The notes under the pieces are model-generated. The model was not told where the DNA came from and ran no database searches. It saw only the letters and a program-made list of their open reading frames with translations. 64,000 nt of DNA from Saccharum officinarum (taxonomy: Eukaryota; Streptophyta; Magnoliopsida; Poales; Poaceae): positions 114,186,680 to 114,250,679 of the forward strand of contig CM036160.1 in the NCBI GenBank assembly GCA_020631735.1, read 5' to 3'. Positions 46,904-60,400 of this stretch are shown here, in pieces. The number at the start of each line of letters is the position of its first letter. Position 1 is the stretch's first letter. The position numbers and the translations under genes are program-made.

Positions 46904-49200
46904 AGCACCAAATTCTTCACAATAAGCTTGATCGGTTGATCCAAAATGATGTCATCAACATATATTTGCACTATGAATAGATCATTTCCAATCTTCTTGG
47001 TGAATAGAGTTGTATCAACCTTGCCCATCTTGAATCCCTTAGAGAGAAGGAAATCCCTTAGCCTCTCATACCATGCTCTAGGTGCTTGCTTTAAGCCATA
47101 TAAAGCCTTCTTCAACTTGTACACATGGTTGGGTTTCTTGTCATCTTCAAATCCGGGAGGTTGCTCAACAAAGACTAACTCATTGATGATCCCATTGAGA
47201 AATGCACTTTTGACATCCATTTGATATAGTTTGATGTTGTGTGCACAAGCATAAGCCAATAGAATCCTTATTGCCTCCAATCTTGCCACGGGAGCATATG
47301 TTTCATCATAGTCAAGACCTTCAACTTGAGTGTAACCTTGAGCAACTAGTCTTGCTTTGTTTCTCACTACAATCCCATCTTGATCTTGCTTGTTTTTGAA
47401 CACCCACTTGGTTCCAATCACATTGTAGTCATTTGGCCTTTCTACCAACTCCCAAACATCATTTCTTGTGAAATTGTTAAGCTCTTCTTGCATAGCCATG
47501 ATCCAATCGGCATCCCTCAAAGCTTCTTCTATCTTCTTTGGTTCTATGGTTGACACAAATGATGCATGCTCACAAAACATAGCCAATCTTGATCTTGTTT
47601 GCACACCACTTCTAATATCACCAATAACACTATCAATGGGGTGATCTCTTGCAACATGTTGTGGTTGGAGTATTTGCACTTGATTGCTTGAGCTTGGTTG
47701 ATCACTTGATGTATCTTGATGTGAAGAACTAGCACCTTGATCTTGCACTTGAGAGTCACTAACTAGCTTGAATGGTGAATTGAGCACTTGATCTTTATCA
47801 TCATCTTGAATATCAATTAATTGCTTTGCTCTAATGTCTCCAATGTCCATGTTCTTCATTGCTTCCACTAATAGAGTTCCACCAATATCATCTAGATTTT
47901 CTTCTTCATCTTGTGACCCATTGGTTTCATCAAATTGCACATCATGGACTTCTTCTAGAATGCCACTTGAGTTGTTCCAAACTCTATAAGCTTTGCTTGT
48001 AGTTGAATAACTAAGTAGGAACCCCTCATCACATCTCTTGTCAAACTTTCCCAATCTAGTGCCTTTCTTCAAGATATAGCATTTGCAACCAAACACCCTA
48101 AAGTAAGAAATATTGGGCTTTCTTCCATGAAGTAGCTCATATGGGGTCTTCTCTAGCAATGGATGACAATATAGTCTATTGATGTAGTAGCAAGCGGTAT
48201 TGATTGCTTCATCCCAAAAAGATTGACTCACATTGTACTCATGAAGCATTGATCTAGCCATATCAAGCAATGTTCTATTCTTCCTCTCAACTAGGCCATT
48301 TGATTGTGGAGTGTACTTGGCCGAGAATTGATGTCCAATACCATAATGATCACAAAGTTCTTCAATTCTTGTATTCTTGAACTCACTTCCATTGTCACTT
48401 CTCACTTTCTTGATTCTAATCTCAAACTCATTGTGAACTCTAGTGAGAAATGTCTTGAAGGTGTCAAACACTTCACTTTTGTCACTAAGAAAGAATACCC
48501 ATGTGAATCTTGTGAAGTCATCCACTATGACAAATCCATACTTATTGCCGCCTATGCTTGTATATGTTGTTGGTCCAAATAGATCCATGTGCATCAACTC
48601 AAATGCTTTGCATGTGCTCATTGTACTCTTCTTTGGATGTGAGCTTCCAACTTGCTTCCCGGCTTGACATGCACTACAAAGCTTATTCTTCTCAAATTCA
48701 ACATCTTTCAAACCATTGACAAGATTGTGAGTTGTAAGCTTCTTCAATTGTTTCATGCCAACATGACCAAGCCTTCTATGCCAAAGCCAACCCATGCTTG
48801 ATTTGGAGACTAAGCAAGTTGTTAAAGAAGTTTCTCTAGCATTGAAGTCAACTAGGTAGAGATTCTCATATCTAAAACCCTTGAATGCCACATTTGAACC
48901 ATCCACACTAATGACTTCCACATCATCAACCCCAAAGATGCATTTGTAGCCTAGATCACATATTTGTGCCACGGATAGAAGATTGAAATCCAAGCTTTCA
49001 ACTAGCAACACATTGGAGATACTCATGTCATTTGATATTGCAATCTTTCCCAAGCCAATAACCTTGCCTTTCTTGTTATTGCCAAATGTGATAGAATCAA
49101 CACCACTATCATTGTCATTGATTGAGTCAAACATTCTTGATGTACCGGTCATGTGTTGAGTGCACCCACTATCAATAATCCAATGCCTTCCTCCGGCTTT
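46900..49200 (-). pseudogene. Copia protease end, integrase and RT N-terminal part
   Basis: Opens with the protease motif IIDSGCTQHMTG near 49150-49185. The integrase zinc region (WHRRLGHVG...CSACQAGK) comes next, then the catalytic core with MDLFGP, VDDFTRFTW, SDNGSEF and NGLVERKNRTL. RT shows KARLVAQGYTQ, YAPVARLEAIR, QMDVKSAFLNG, KALYGLKQAPRAWY and YVDDII. The frame is lost just after YVDDII, where the following residues no longer fit the family. Confidence 0.9.
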
Positions 49201-49220
49201 GTAATTGACCTACAAGCAAA

Positions 49221-51279
49221 TCAATGAAGTTTAGGTACCCATTTTTGCTTGGGTCCTTGTAGGTTAGTAACTAAGCTCTTTGGTACCCAAATAGCCTTCT
49301 TCTTTGGGCCCACAATTGGTGTACCAACAAACTTAGCTTGCACACCCTTCACACCCTTGGTAAGCACATAGCAAGAATCAAAAGGTATAGCATTAACAAG
49401 GTTCTTGCTTTGGTTCTTTTTATTGCAATTATGCTCTAGGTGCCCAACTTGCTTGCATCTATTGCAAAACCGACCATTGCCCTTCACAAAGCTAGGCTTT
49501 GGAGTTGCAAAGGCCGACTTGCCTTTCTTGGGGTGTAGCCCAATCCCTCTTTGTTAAGAGAGAACCTTTGGCTACCCAAGCACTTAAGCAAGCGGGCCTC
49601 ACCACCATAGGCCTTGCCTAGGGCGTGAGTGAGCTCATCCACCTCTCTCTTGAGAGTCTCATTCTCAACCATTAGTGAGGCATCACAAGTGAAACCGTCA
49701 CTAGTAGTGGAGGTAGAGTTAGTGGTGGTGGATGAAGAGCTATAAGAAGGGTTAGCATTTGACATGATGATAGGTTCATTAAAGGATTCATCAATTATAT
49801 CACATGCAACACCTATATCACATGATACAACAACCTCCTTCTTTGCTTGTTGCTCAAGTAGCAATGAGTGAGCTTTTTCAAGCTTGGAATGAGCCTTATC
49901 AAGATCCTCATGGTCTTCCACTAGACTCTCATGAGTGATCTTAAGCTCACTAAGAGCTTTCTCAAGTATTGCTACTTTCATTGAAAGCTTCTTACACTCT
50001 TTGTGCTTGGCAATAGCTATGTCTCTAGTTTGTTGCATCAAGTCATATAGTTGTTCTTTAGTCGGTTCATCATCATCATTTTCATTATCATTATCATTAT
50101 CATTATCATTATCACTATCATGAGCATATTCCATTTCACTTTCATCATCACTCTCATCATATAGTACCTTAGCTTCTTTAGCCATGAAGCATGAAGAGGA
50201 TGAATCAAATAGTGATGGCTTCTTGTTGATAGCAATGGAAGCAAAAGCCTTGTTGGATGATTCTTCTTCTTCTTCTTCTTCATCACTTTCCCAAGTCATC
50301 ACATAGGCACCATTCTTGCCTTTCTTGAATGTCATCTTGGCCTCTCTCTTCTTCTTCTCAAACTTGTCCTTTTTGTTCTTCTTTTTATCATAAGGACATT
50401 CCGCTTGAAGGTGCTCGGTGCTATCACAATTGAAGCACTTTCTTTGTTGCTCATTTCTTTTGAAGTTGTCATTTCTCTTCTTAAAGCCTCTTCTCTTGAT
50501 GAACATGTGACCCATCTTCTTGACTACAAGAGCAAGTGCCTCATCATCAATTTCAAATTCCCCATCTTCATTGTTGTCTTCTTCTTCTTCAATGATGGTA
50601 GCTTTGCCCTTGGAGGAGGTGGCTTTGAATGCCACGGTCTTCCTCTTCTTTTCTTCCTCCTTCTCATCAACATCTTGATCATACTTGTCAAAGGTCAATA
50701 CCTCTCCAAGCAAATATTGGGCTTTATTGTTTCAAGCCCATCTCTTTGTAGCATCATGATCAACATCTTGAATCTTTTAGGTAAGCTCAACAAGAACTTG
50801 TGGCAAAAATCTTGGTCTTGTGTCTTGTGCCCTAAGCTCTTGAGATCATTCACAATGACTTGCAATCTATGAAACATCTCTAAGATTGTTTCTTCTTCTT
50901 TCATCTTGAAGTTCTCAAACTCACTCTTGAGCCCATATAGCTTGGCACTCTTCACAACCTTAGTGCCCTCATATGTTTCACTTAACCTTGTCCACACTTC
51001 ATTTGCCAATTCCAAATCCTTGATGCCCTCAAATACTTTTGTGTCAATACCATTATAAAGCGTATTGAGAGCCATTCTATTGCATGTTCTATTTGCTCTA
51101 TCTTCATCGGTGAGATGATCGGGATCAATGATAGCAAAATCATTCTCGGTGACTTCCAATACTCTCTCATGAATAGAACCAAGGTACATTGTCATTTTTC
51201 TCTTCCAATGAGCAAAAGAACTAACACCATCAAAGAACGGTGGCTTGCCCCCAACATGATTGAACACAATTTGAGCCAT
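49221..51279 (-). pseudogene. Copia gag, broken into three frames
   Basis: First part (50695-51279) starts MAQIVFNHVGGKPPFFDG and has the capsid helix blocks VWTRLSETYEGTK and KFLLSLPKRF. A shift near 50710 moves to the second part (49484-50713) with a CCHC knuckle (CFNCDSTEHLQAEC), acidic repeats (DNDNDNDNEN from a GAT/AAT microsatellite) and a predicted coiled coil. A second shift near 49520 leads to another knuckle (CNRCKQVGHLEHNC), and a stop lies at about 49221 before the protease frame. Confidence 0.87.
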
Positions 51280-51324
51280 TTTTCACACCGAAGGATGTTA
51301 AGCCTTGAATAAAACGGTGACCAC

Positions 51325-51337
51325 GGCTCCGATACCA
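51325..51337 (-). promoter_or_regulatory. Primer-binding site
   Basis: Minus strand TGGTATCGGAGCC, two bases inside the LTR. It matches the initiator Met-tRNA 3' end (usual form TGGTATCAGAGC) with one mismatch. Confidence 0.85.
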
Positions 51338-51339
51338 CT

Positions 51340-53575
51340 TGTAAGGTCCTAGATGGCTAGAGGGGGGGTGAATAGCCTATAAAAAATTCTACAAGCACCA
51401 CTAAGCAAACTTGTTAGATTAACAAACGGCGTAAAGCGAGTTTTGCTTAGCCTACGGTTATGATGCAAGCCTCCTATCCACAAGTCTAGTAGATTATAAT
51501 CTCTAGTTCACACAAGTGCTAGGTCACTAACTTACACTAGTGAGCAAGCTAACAACTACTAGCAAAGGCTACCACTAGAGCTACACAAGAAAAACTAGTG
51601 AATGTAAATGCAAGAGAGAGGATTGTGATTCTTATACCGACGGTGGAGTGAAGATGTTGCCAATCACCAAGATGATATACAATCAATCAATATTGACAAC
51701 AACACAATGTGAAGACCAATCACCGGGAGACAAGAGACACAATATTTTGTTCACCCGGTGTTCACTTGTGCACCGACAAGCTACGTCACCGGTTGTGTCG
51801 ACCAACACTTAGATGGTTCCCCGGTGTGACCCTCAAGTCACTTGCCCCTCAAGGCACGCCCCGCAAGGCACCGCAAGACACCACTCTCAAGTGAGGTAAC
51901 TCAATGACACGCGCAATGTAATAGAGTTGCTTTTGGCACTCCGCCGAGGAAAGCACAAGAACCTCTTACAATCAACCGGAGGTGGCCAAGAACAATCACC
52001 TTCTCTTGCCAACGCCTCCAACAATCTCCAAGCCGGCTAGGAGCGGTACTCTCCAAGAGTAACAAGAAATCCACCGGCTAAACCACCCACAAGTGCCACT
52101 AGATGCCCTCAAGCTATGCAATGCACTTTGGGATCACTCAATCTCACTTTTGATTTGCAATCAAGCAAGGGAGATGAGTGGGAGGAGTTGTTCTAGCTCA
52201 AAGGATGCACAAGTATGTTAGAAATGCCAAGAGGCCTCCCCAAGGGCCGGCCAACAAGTATTTATAAGCATCCCATCCAAATAGAGCCGTTACAACTCCA
52301 CTCACGTTTTCTGCGGGACCACCGGACGCGCCGGTCGTAACAGACCGGACGCGCTCAACCGCGTCCGGTGTCCTCTGATTTCAAAAACGTCCGTTAGATC
52401 CTCCAACGGTCACTGCGCGTCAACGGTCAAACGAGCGACCGGACGCGCTGTTGCGAACCACCGGACGCGCCGGTGCGCACAGCACCCGCGCCCGCGAAGA
52501 CATCACCGGACGCGCTCCTCGCAACCACCGGACGCCACAGTACCCGCGTCCGGTGCGAGTCCAGTAAGCTCCCTGGACCACTGGACGCGTCCGATGGTGA
52601 GGGACCGGACGCGCACCGCGTCCGAAGACTTCCTGACTCGCTGTTCGCCAGACCGGACGCGCCGGTCCCGTGGGTCACCGGACGCGCCGGTGTCAAACCC
52701 TAGCCCGCGCGCCTGACGCCCGCGCTGCACTGACCGGACGCGCCGGTCGAAACAGACCGCGTCCGGTGCAGCGTCCGGTGCTGCGTCCGGTGCCTTCTGT
52801 GACCGCGTTCGCCTCCGTTTCTTTTCCGACTTCCGGCGCAATGGAAAATAGGCATTTCACTTCCCCGAAATCGCCTGAATCCCGCGCTCGCACGCTCGGC
52901 GGGAGGGAGAGAGGAACCCAAACCCCTCTCTTCCCGCAAACCACAGCGCGACCAACGCCACCTTTGCAAATGTGCCAACACCATCAAGTGTACATCTCCA
53001 TGTGCTTGTGTGTTAGCTTTTTCTCAATCATTTTCAAAGGTTTTCCAGTTAGCTCACTAGGCCCTACATGCAATGCACTTCATGAATTCACCTAGTGGCA
53101 CCCATGCGTCGAATAACCGATAAGATTTCCCCTCTTAATAGTTCGGCTATCGATCCTAAACCGCTCACACCCTCTATGGTGTCTTGAGTGTAAAACAAAA
53201 TGGCCCTATGGTTATACCTTTGCCTTGAGCCCATTTTGTTTCTCCAAATGATATGATCCACTTCATATCATCACATGACCGCCTCGATCCATCGACCTTG
53301 ACTTCACTTGCTCTTCACCGTTGCATTGGTCCGTCGGCGCCAAGTCTTGCTCAAGCTTCACCATCGCATGGTCCTTCGCTTCGAAGCCTCGACTTGCCCT
53401 TCACCTTCACAACCGGTCCATCGAGCCAAGCCTCATCTTGGTCTTCACCATCTTGGTCATATGAGTCAATGTCATGTCTCATATTCAATGACCACCTTTA
53501 TCTAAATCATCCACTTAGATATAAAGGTTAGTCCTAGGTTTCATCAATTAGCCAAAACCAAACTAGGGACTTTCA
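51340..53575 (-). repeat. 5' LTR of the Copia element
   Basis: 2236 bp, TGTAAGGTCC...GGGACTTTCA on the plus strand, flanked on the right by CAAGG. It lacks the MITE present in the solo LTR. GC-rich CCGGACGCG/CGCGTCCGG repeats occupy about 52320-52800. Confidence 0.9.
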
Positions 53576-53899
53576 CAAGGTTACGTACACAGATCACGTC
53601 CGTACGTCACGAGCTGAAAAGTTGCCTGTGTGCATCTGTCGCCGTCGTCGGAGCGCGCGGCGGACCTACCGGTGACGGTTCTGACGGACGAGCTAGCTAT
53701 AGCTCGCCTCCACGTCGTCGTTTCTGCGGGCAGGTGGTTCGCGCCTGACGCGGGCACTGGCTGACTGATCTCACTGGCGATCCTGCTGATGTCGAAGGAT
53801 CCTGATGTCTGACAGGTTCAACCAGCACTTGCTCCAGTGTGAACTGAAAACCATCGTCTGATCGTCACCGTTCACCAAAGTCCCGTGACTCAGTTTTTA

Positions 53900-54340
53900 G
53901 ACTGTCTGCAGTGGCATACTCTAAATGATACTCTAAAGTTTTAGAGTATGAATATAGAGTAAAAACTGCTGCACTGGATACTCTAAAACGATACTCTATC
54001 CTTTCTCTCACTCTATATTTAGAGTAGTATAATGTTTACTCTATAGTGCGCAGTGGCGGGCCCTACTAGCTAAACCAAAGAAAAAAATGCTATAACTCAC
54101 AAACTAAAAATCCAAATTAAATTTCGATTGCATCATTAAATTCGCCTCAATAAATCCTTCAAAACTAGATCACTCATGGATATATTTAGATAAAGTGACA
54201 AGTGGGTCACACAGTAGATAGAGTGGATAGAGGATAATATAGGGGATGAATGGGTGCGGGAGAATTGAGTATAGAGAAGAGAATCTTGCTGGCTAGGACG
54301 TATAGAGGATGAATATAGAGGACCATGAGTGCAGATAGCC
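53900..54340. mobile_element. Tourist-like MITE, copy in right duplicate
   Basis: Same insertion as 38727-39167, duplicated with its flanks. Confidence 0.75.
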
Positions 54341-55422
54341 TTGACCCCACCCAGCGCCTGGTTGGTTACTCCCGAAGCAAAGCTTGCCGATGGCATTGCC
54401 GTGTTTCGATCTCCCTCTGATCTGAATCCGATCCTCTCCACCCTTGCATGGACATGGATTGGCCGGTAGGAGTAGGAGTAGGAGTAGGTGCCATGGCGCG
54501 GTCAGGTCACGCGAGCTTTTTTTTTCCCTCGTCTTTCCCGGAGCATCCGGTGTCTGGAGAGGCAGTTTACACAAAAGGCTGACTGCAACCTCGTTGTCTG
54601 CATTCCTTTCGGAAGAAGGTTCGTTTGATCGTTTCCTGCGGCGTACGTGGTACGTGTACCTCCCTGAGGTGAGTGTCCCAGAAACCCCAAGGCTCGCTTT
54701 CCATTCCAAGCTGGGTTGCCTTTGGAACGAAACCGACTTGGATATACTGTCGTGTCCCCTTTCAGACACAATCAGAGTTAAGAAAAGTTCAGTTTGTCAA
54801 TCGGTCACCGAAGCTTCGTTTTTTCAACCTCGTTGTTGTCTGCATTTCTTTTGAATGAAATAAGGTTACTTGTGCGCGTTTCTGAATCCTAAAGAAAATA
54901 TAAGACCATCTTTCCAAGCTGGCGAGGCATCTTTGGAATTGGAATAGACTGTCCCTTTTCAGACACAATCAGAAGCCAAGGACCAAACAAGTTCAGTCCA
55001 TGTTCATCAGTGCCAATCATTGAGCTTTTTCTAGACTGACTGGTTTCACAACAGCTTTCATGTCCTCGAGGTTATTAATAATGCAGTGCAGTAATATAAG
55101 CTTGGCTTTTTCTAGACCGGGGACGATGTCAATAAATATCTCACCCTAATGCAAAAGACCCCGACACTAACCAAACCAACCCCTCGCGGCATTGACGAAC
55201 GAAAGGCAAGCGCGTCCATCCACGGGGAGCAAAGCGGAGGAGCGAAAGCGAGAGGACCAGGGACGACCTCGCGCTGCGTTGGCGTTGGATCGCATTGTCT
55301 CTCGAGGGTCGTCAACTCGTCATGGCGGGCGAAACGAACGAACGATGCCAGCGAGTGCAACGGACAGGAGGAAGATGACAAGCGCCAGGCGACGACGGCG
55401 TCAGAGAGAGAATGATGAGGCG

Positions 55423-55424
<2 letters not shown>

Positions 55425-55453
<29 letters not shown>
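55425..55453 (+). repeat. Poly-G tract, right copy (29 G)
   Basis: Counterpart of 40252-40274, longer and lacking the T that interrupts the run in the left copy. Confidence 0.85.
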
Positions 55454-57439
55454 TGCACCTACTAAAAGGCGAGCGGTTCCACGTACCTCCATGAGGACCG
55501 GCGGAGCAGCAGGCAGCCCCCACCGTGTCCACCACCGACGCCCGGACGCCGTCGCGCGGGCGCGGCAGCACCTTGGTTTGTCAGGCTCCCTCCATCTCGT
55601 TGATCCCTGACCTTGCTCAATCATGGATTTGGAATTGGTGCTATCACGGGCCAGTGTGCGTCAGAACGCACTCGGTTTCAGAGTGAGGAGATTCAGAAGA
55701 TGATGATACACAACTGAAGGTTGCCTACATAGTCAGTAAAGATACTTCTACGATGATATGGTTCAGGACCAGCATGGCATCCAGGACCAGGAATGTAGTC
55801 AGGCAGTGCAGTGACGTACGAGGGCACTCTGAATCCAACACGACGCTCACCAGGGATTTGGTGAGGCGAATCTCAGCATCACGTCAGCTGCACAGTCGGC
55901 CAGGGTTGAGAGACGACGCACGCGTGTCAAATCGGGGCAGCCGCCCGGCGGCTAACAACGTTGAGGTTCAGCATTGCGGTACTATTATGTGGATCAGGTC
56001 TACTTAATCCCAACCAAAGATGATTCTGCCGATCAGACCTACTCTAAACATTATTAATGTTTTTTTCCCCTTCTGGCAAAGCAACTCTAACCAAATTAAG
56101 ATGCTGATGAATCTTCCTTTCTTTTTGGAACCAAAAGATGCTAATCCTGGGTCATCTCAAGTCTCAACCACCTGCCCAGGGCTGCCTAACTTTATTCCTC
56201 CTACAAAGGGTTTGTTTGAATGCATCAGTATTCGTCTCAAATCATACGTTGGAGTACATTGGAGTGAAAATTAGTTAATTTTCTATCTAAGAATTCGTTC
56301 GGATGCACTCGTATTCATAAGTGGACCTATAGTTGTCGTGTGATTTACTTACATCACAAGTTCATAAGTGGACCGGCATTACCAACATAATACAGATGCA
56401 TACTTCTAATTTTCAATGGTTAATATCCAAATCCATCCGTATTTCCTCTTGAATACCCACAATAAAACATGGGGAATTCTTCTATTTTCTACTATTTCCA
56501 GGGAAGTGTTCGAAGCTCCAATGCTCACCTAAAAGGATCTAGGATGGCTAGAGGAGGAGAATAAACTATTAAAGAAGCACAACACTAGATACAATCATAC
56601 AATTGATCAATATAAAAATGTGACCCCAATAGCAACTGCTTGCCTAGCCTAGAGCACTTCTAAGCAAGCCTTCTAAACAGGCAGCAAGATTAAGACTACT
56701 AATAGAGCACTGAAACAACTAGAGACTAGCAACTACAACTAGTTAAGCTACACAAGTAGAACTACTCTAGCTACTCTACTCAACTAGAAGAACAAGTGTG
56801 GTAGGGGCAGTGTTATCCTAGACGCTAAATGCTAAACGATCGGTCACCCTTCTTTAGTGTTTAGACGGTTTAGACAACCGACTACATGGTTTAAACGTTT
56901 TGTATTGTAGCAGCAAATATACATGTAAAATGATATTTTTTATACAAATCTTGAAGTGCAATTTAAGGCATGAACGTAGTTACACAATTTGACTTAGACA
57001 ATAAACAATTACACATAGAGTGATACACATAGTCATATAGACATCATTTGAATATTACCAAAATTTCCCCACCACACGCGTGCAAGCCCAATTTCGCCCA
57101 CCCAAAAAGTTTGCCTAGCACCCAAACTTTAATGTTTTATCACCTAAACAAAAGTTTAAACAAATGTTTTGGCATTTACACTCGATTAGTAGTGATTTAA
57201 TTTATTACTGTCTCTTTAGTTCTCTTCTATAACGCGCATATGTATATCAAAATTTGAACTTTAAAAACTCACTTCTCCTATATCGTAGGTGTTTGATTTT
57301 TTGTTTGTTATTAAGGCCTATTTAGATCACACGAGCTAACAACTAGTTACTAAAGTTTAGCTCTTGAAGATCAAAACAGGAGGGCTAATATGTGGGATAA
57401 AGTTTAGCCAAAGTACCAAATAGTTGTTAATTAACTGGT

Positions 57440-60400
57440 TGAAAGGTCCTTGTTTGGTTTTTGGTAATTGAGTGACAACCTAGGTGGACTAATTGTGTTT
57501 ATGTGAGATACACAGGTGATTAGTCCACAGGTACATGTGTGTGAGCAACATATGCCATGAAGGTGAAAATGGCTCGGAGATGTTGCAAAGCTCACACATG
57601 TGATGAAGGAGCTCATTGCACATGAGACATGACATTGAGTCATGTGATCAAGGTGGAGAAGATCAAGACATGATTTGGCCCGACGGACCAATTGCAAGTG
57701 TGAAGGGCAAGTTGAGTGATGACTTGGCGTCAATGGATCAAAGCAACGGTGAAGAGAAAGTGAAGTCAAGATCGATGAACCAATATGGTCACGTGATGAT
57801 ATGGAGTGGATCATACCATTGTTGATCGTGTTGGTGCATGTGTTGCATCAACATTGGAGGAGATGGAATGGAATGCGCAAGGCAAATGTATAACCTAGGA
57901 CATTTTATTTCACCGGTCATAGGTGTGTAGAGAAGTTGATGACTAGGTTTAGGATAGATGGCCGTACTATCAAGAGGGACAAACTTGTTTGCATATTGGT
58001 CATCTAGTGCCAATCGAGTGATCTAACTATGCATTGTTGCTAGGATCGAGTGGCGTGGCAAGTTGAGTGGCTAACTCCTTAAAAATGATTGTGAAAATGC
58101 TAACATACATACACATGGTGGTGTACACTTGGTGGTGTTGGCACATTTACAAAGGAGAAGTGTTTGGAGTTGAAGTGGATCAACTCGGCGAAGAAACAGA
58201 GGCGAAATTAATAGGTCACTGTGAGTGACCGGACGCTGGCCTCGAGAGGACCTACGCGTCCGGTTAGTGTAAGCTGAGAGGCGCGGTCTCGCTCTTGATG
58301 ACCGGACGCTGGTGCCTAGTGGTGACCTGACGCGACGCTCCTGCGTCCGATCACGTCAGGTCGTTGGTGACCTAACACGTCCGGTCGCCGTTTGGCCTCC
58401 TCGGGACCTCTCTGGACTCGATCGGACGCCAGTTGGGGCATGAGTCAGGTCACCGAGCATCGCGTCCAATCGTTCACTATGTTGCTAGCGGGGGCACATG
58501 ATCTGACACAGCACGACTGTGTCTGGTCATGCCAGAGGTGCGTCCGGTTGTTTTGTGACCGTTGGCGCGCAGAGCCGACCGTTGAAGAATCAACATGCAC
58601 GGTTGAATCCAGGCTAACACGTGGACAGTAGAGAGTGATCGGACGCTGGCCGGTGCATCCGGTCAGGATGACCTGCGCGTCCGATCACGTCGCAGAAAAC
58701 CCAGTGAAGAGGTAACGACTCTATTTAGCCTTGGGGCTATGAATAGAGGGGCGTCTCGGCCATGGCTGAGGTTGAGCACCTTGGGGGACTTTGTGTTCAT
58801 GCTTGAGAGTGATTAGGAACCCTCCAACTCACTTGTGACTGACAGTGTTCATCCGATCGAGTAAGTGAGCGATTCTAGTGCGATTGCATCACGAGGTTGC
58901 ATTGAGTGACACTAAGTGATCGAGTTGCAAGCTGGTGGTGCTTGTTACTCTTGGAGGTTGCCACCTCCTAGACAGCTTAGTGGTGTGATCTCCGTCGAAG
59001 CATCCAAGAAAGCTTGTGCGGTGCTCCGGAGAAGCTTGTGAAGGGTATTGTGCTCACACCGTGGGAGACCTGAAGAGCAACTCTAGTAGAGCGAGACGCG
59101 AAGGGCGACAAGTGGTCCGGCCGAGTCAAGTGCTACAGCTTGTGGTAAGTACTCCTCATGGGAGAGTGTGACTTGCGGGTCACCACTAGCAAGAGGACCA
59201 GCGTCAACTTTGGAGCTTGTCTCAACGGGGACTAGCATGTTGACAAGCACGTGAATCTCAGGATAAAAATCATCGTGTTATCCTTGTTTTCTCGTTGGTT
59301 TGCAATCCCCTTACATAAGCTTGCAATTACTTTCATATACATTATGCTTGTGTAGTTGCTCTTATAACTAGTTGGCTTGTGTAGTTTGCTAGTTACCTTC
59401 TTGCTTATGTAGCATAGAAGTAGCTCCCTTTGCGTAACTAATTTGGTTTTAGTAACCTTATTAGTTACATTGCTTAGTTTGTGTAGCTAAGTAGTTTGCG
59501 CTTTCTAATTTAGCTTGTGTAGTTTTGTTATTGAGCATTCTAATGAGCTTAGAAGCTTTGTGCTTTTGCTTACTAGATTGTGTAGGGGCTCTCCCGGTCG
59601 CTAGAAGTACTAGTTGCATAGGTTTGTGTGACCTTGCAAGCTACATTTGATAGATGAGCTCTAGCTAGCCCTACACTTTTGTTGCATATTTAGGATCTTT
59701 GTAAGGTGCTTGAAACTTAGATAGAGGGGTGTAATCTCGGCTAGACCGATAGTTTTAATTCCGCACTTGTATCGGTTAACCTGAGCGATTAAGTTTTAGA
59801 AAGGACTATTCACCCACTAGGTCTCTCATTTGTGGTCTTCACCGACTTGAGAGGATGGCGAATTATGGGCTAGATGTTGAGTGTCCACACATTTTTTATG
59901 GTACACACTTTGCATGGTGGAAAAATTAGATGATGTGCAATTTTAAGTTTATTTGCCCTCAAATGTGGTGGATGGTAGATGTGGGCTTTTCTCATGTGTT
60001 GGATGAAGAGAATCTAACTCAAGCACAAGAGAAATGCCTAGATCTCGACATCCAAGCTACTAACATCATGTATAGATCTTTGGATGATTGCATATTTGGT
60101 AAGATCATTGACATGAAGACCGCTCATGAGATTTGGAGTTATCTCAATGAGAAGTATGGGATGGTCTCCGATGATGATGATGAGCCCAAGAAGGAGGCAC
60201 ATGAGGATGTTGAGCATAGCCGCAATTCGGTGATTGTGGAAGATTGCTCCACCTCATGATCAAGTGATGATGATGAAGATCATACCGCAAGATCACTTAA
60301 CAAGATTGATGATGATGCCACCAGTGATGCCAATGATGATGCTACTCCATGCACACTTGATGGTGGTGATGATGGATCATGCTCGAGCTATGAGAGTGAT

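Larger units (their letters stand above)
44225..53575 (-). mobile_element. Near-complete Copia LTR retrotransposon (left LTR truncated)
   Basis: On the minus strand: LTR 51340-53575, primer-binding site, gag, protease, integrase, RT, RNase H, a 1.1-kb untranslated 3' region (44923-46009), polypurine tract, then an LTR remnant 44225-44908. The order of integrase before RT makes it Copia; the long gag and untranslated 3' region suggest the SIRE/Maximus lineage (inferred). Several frameshifts and a stop make it non-autonomous as read. CAAGG follows the right LTR (53576-53580), the same target duplication as the solo LTR at 35669. Confidence 0.9.
51342..58478. repeat. Right copy of the ~7.1-kb direct duplication
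   Basis: Matches 36170-43302. After 58478 it continues through the second Copia LTR without a break, so this copy keeps the ancestral right side. Visible differences from the left copy are few single bases plus a longer poly-G tract (29 versus 23 G). Confidence 0.92.

Noticed and set aside
50038..50286. Met/Ile-rich small protein on the minus strand
   Set aside because: Alternative frame of the GAT/AAT microsatellite in gag.
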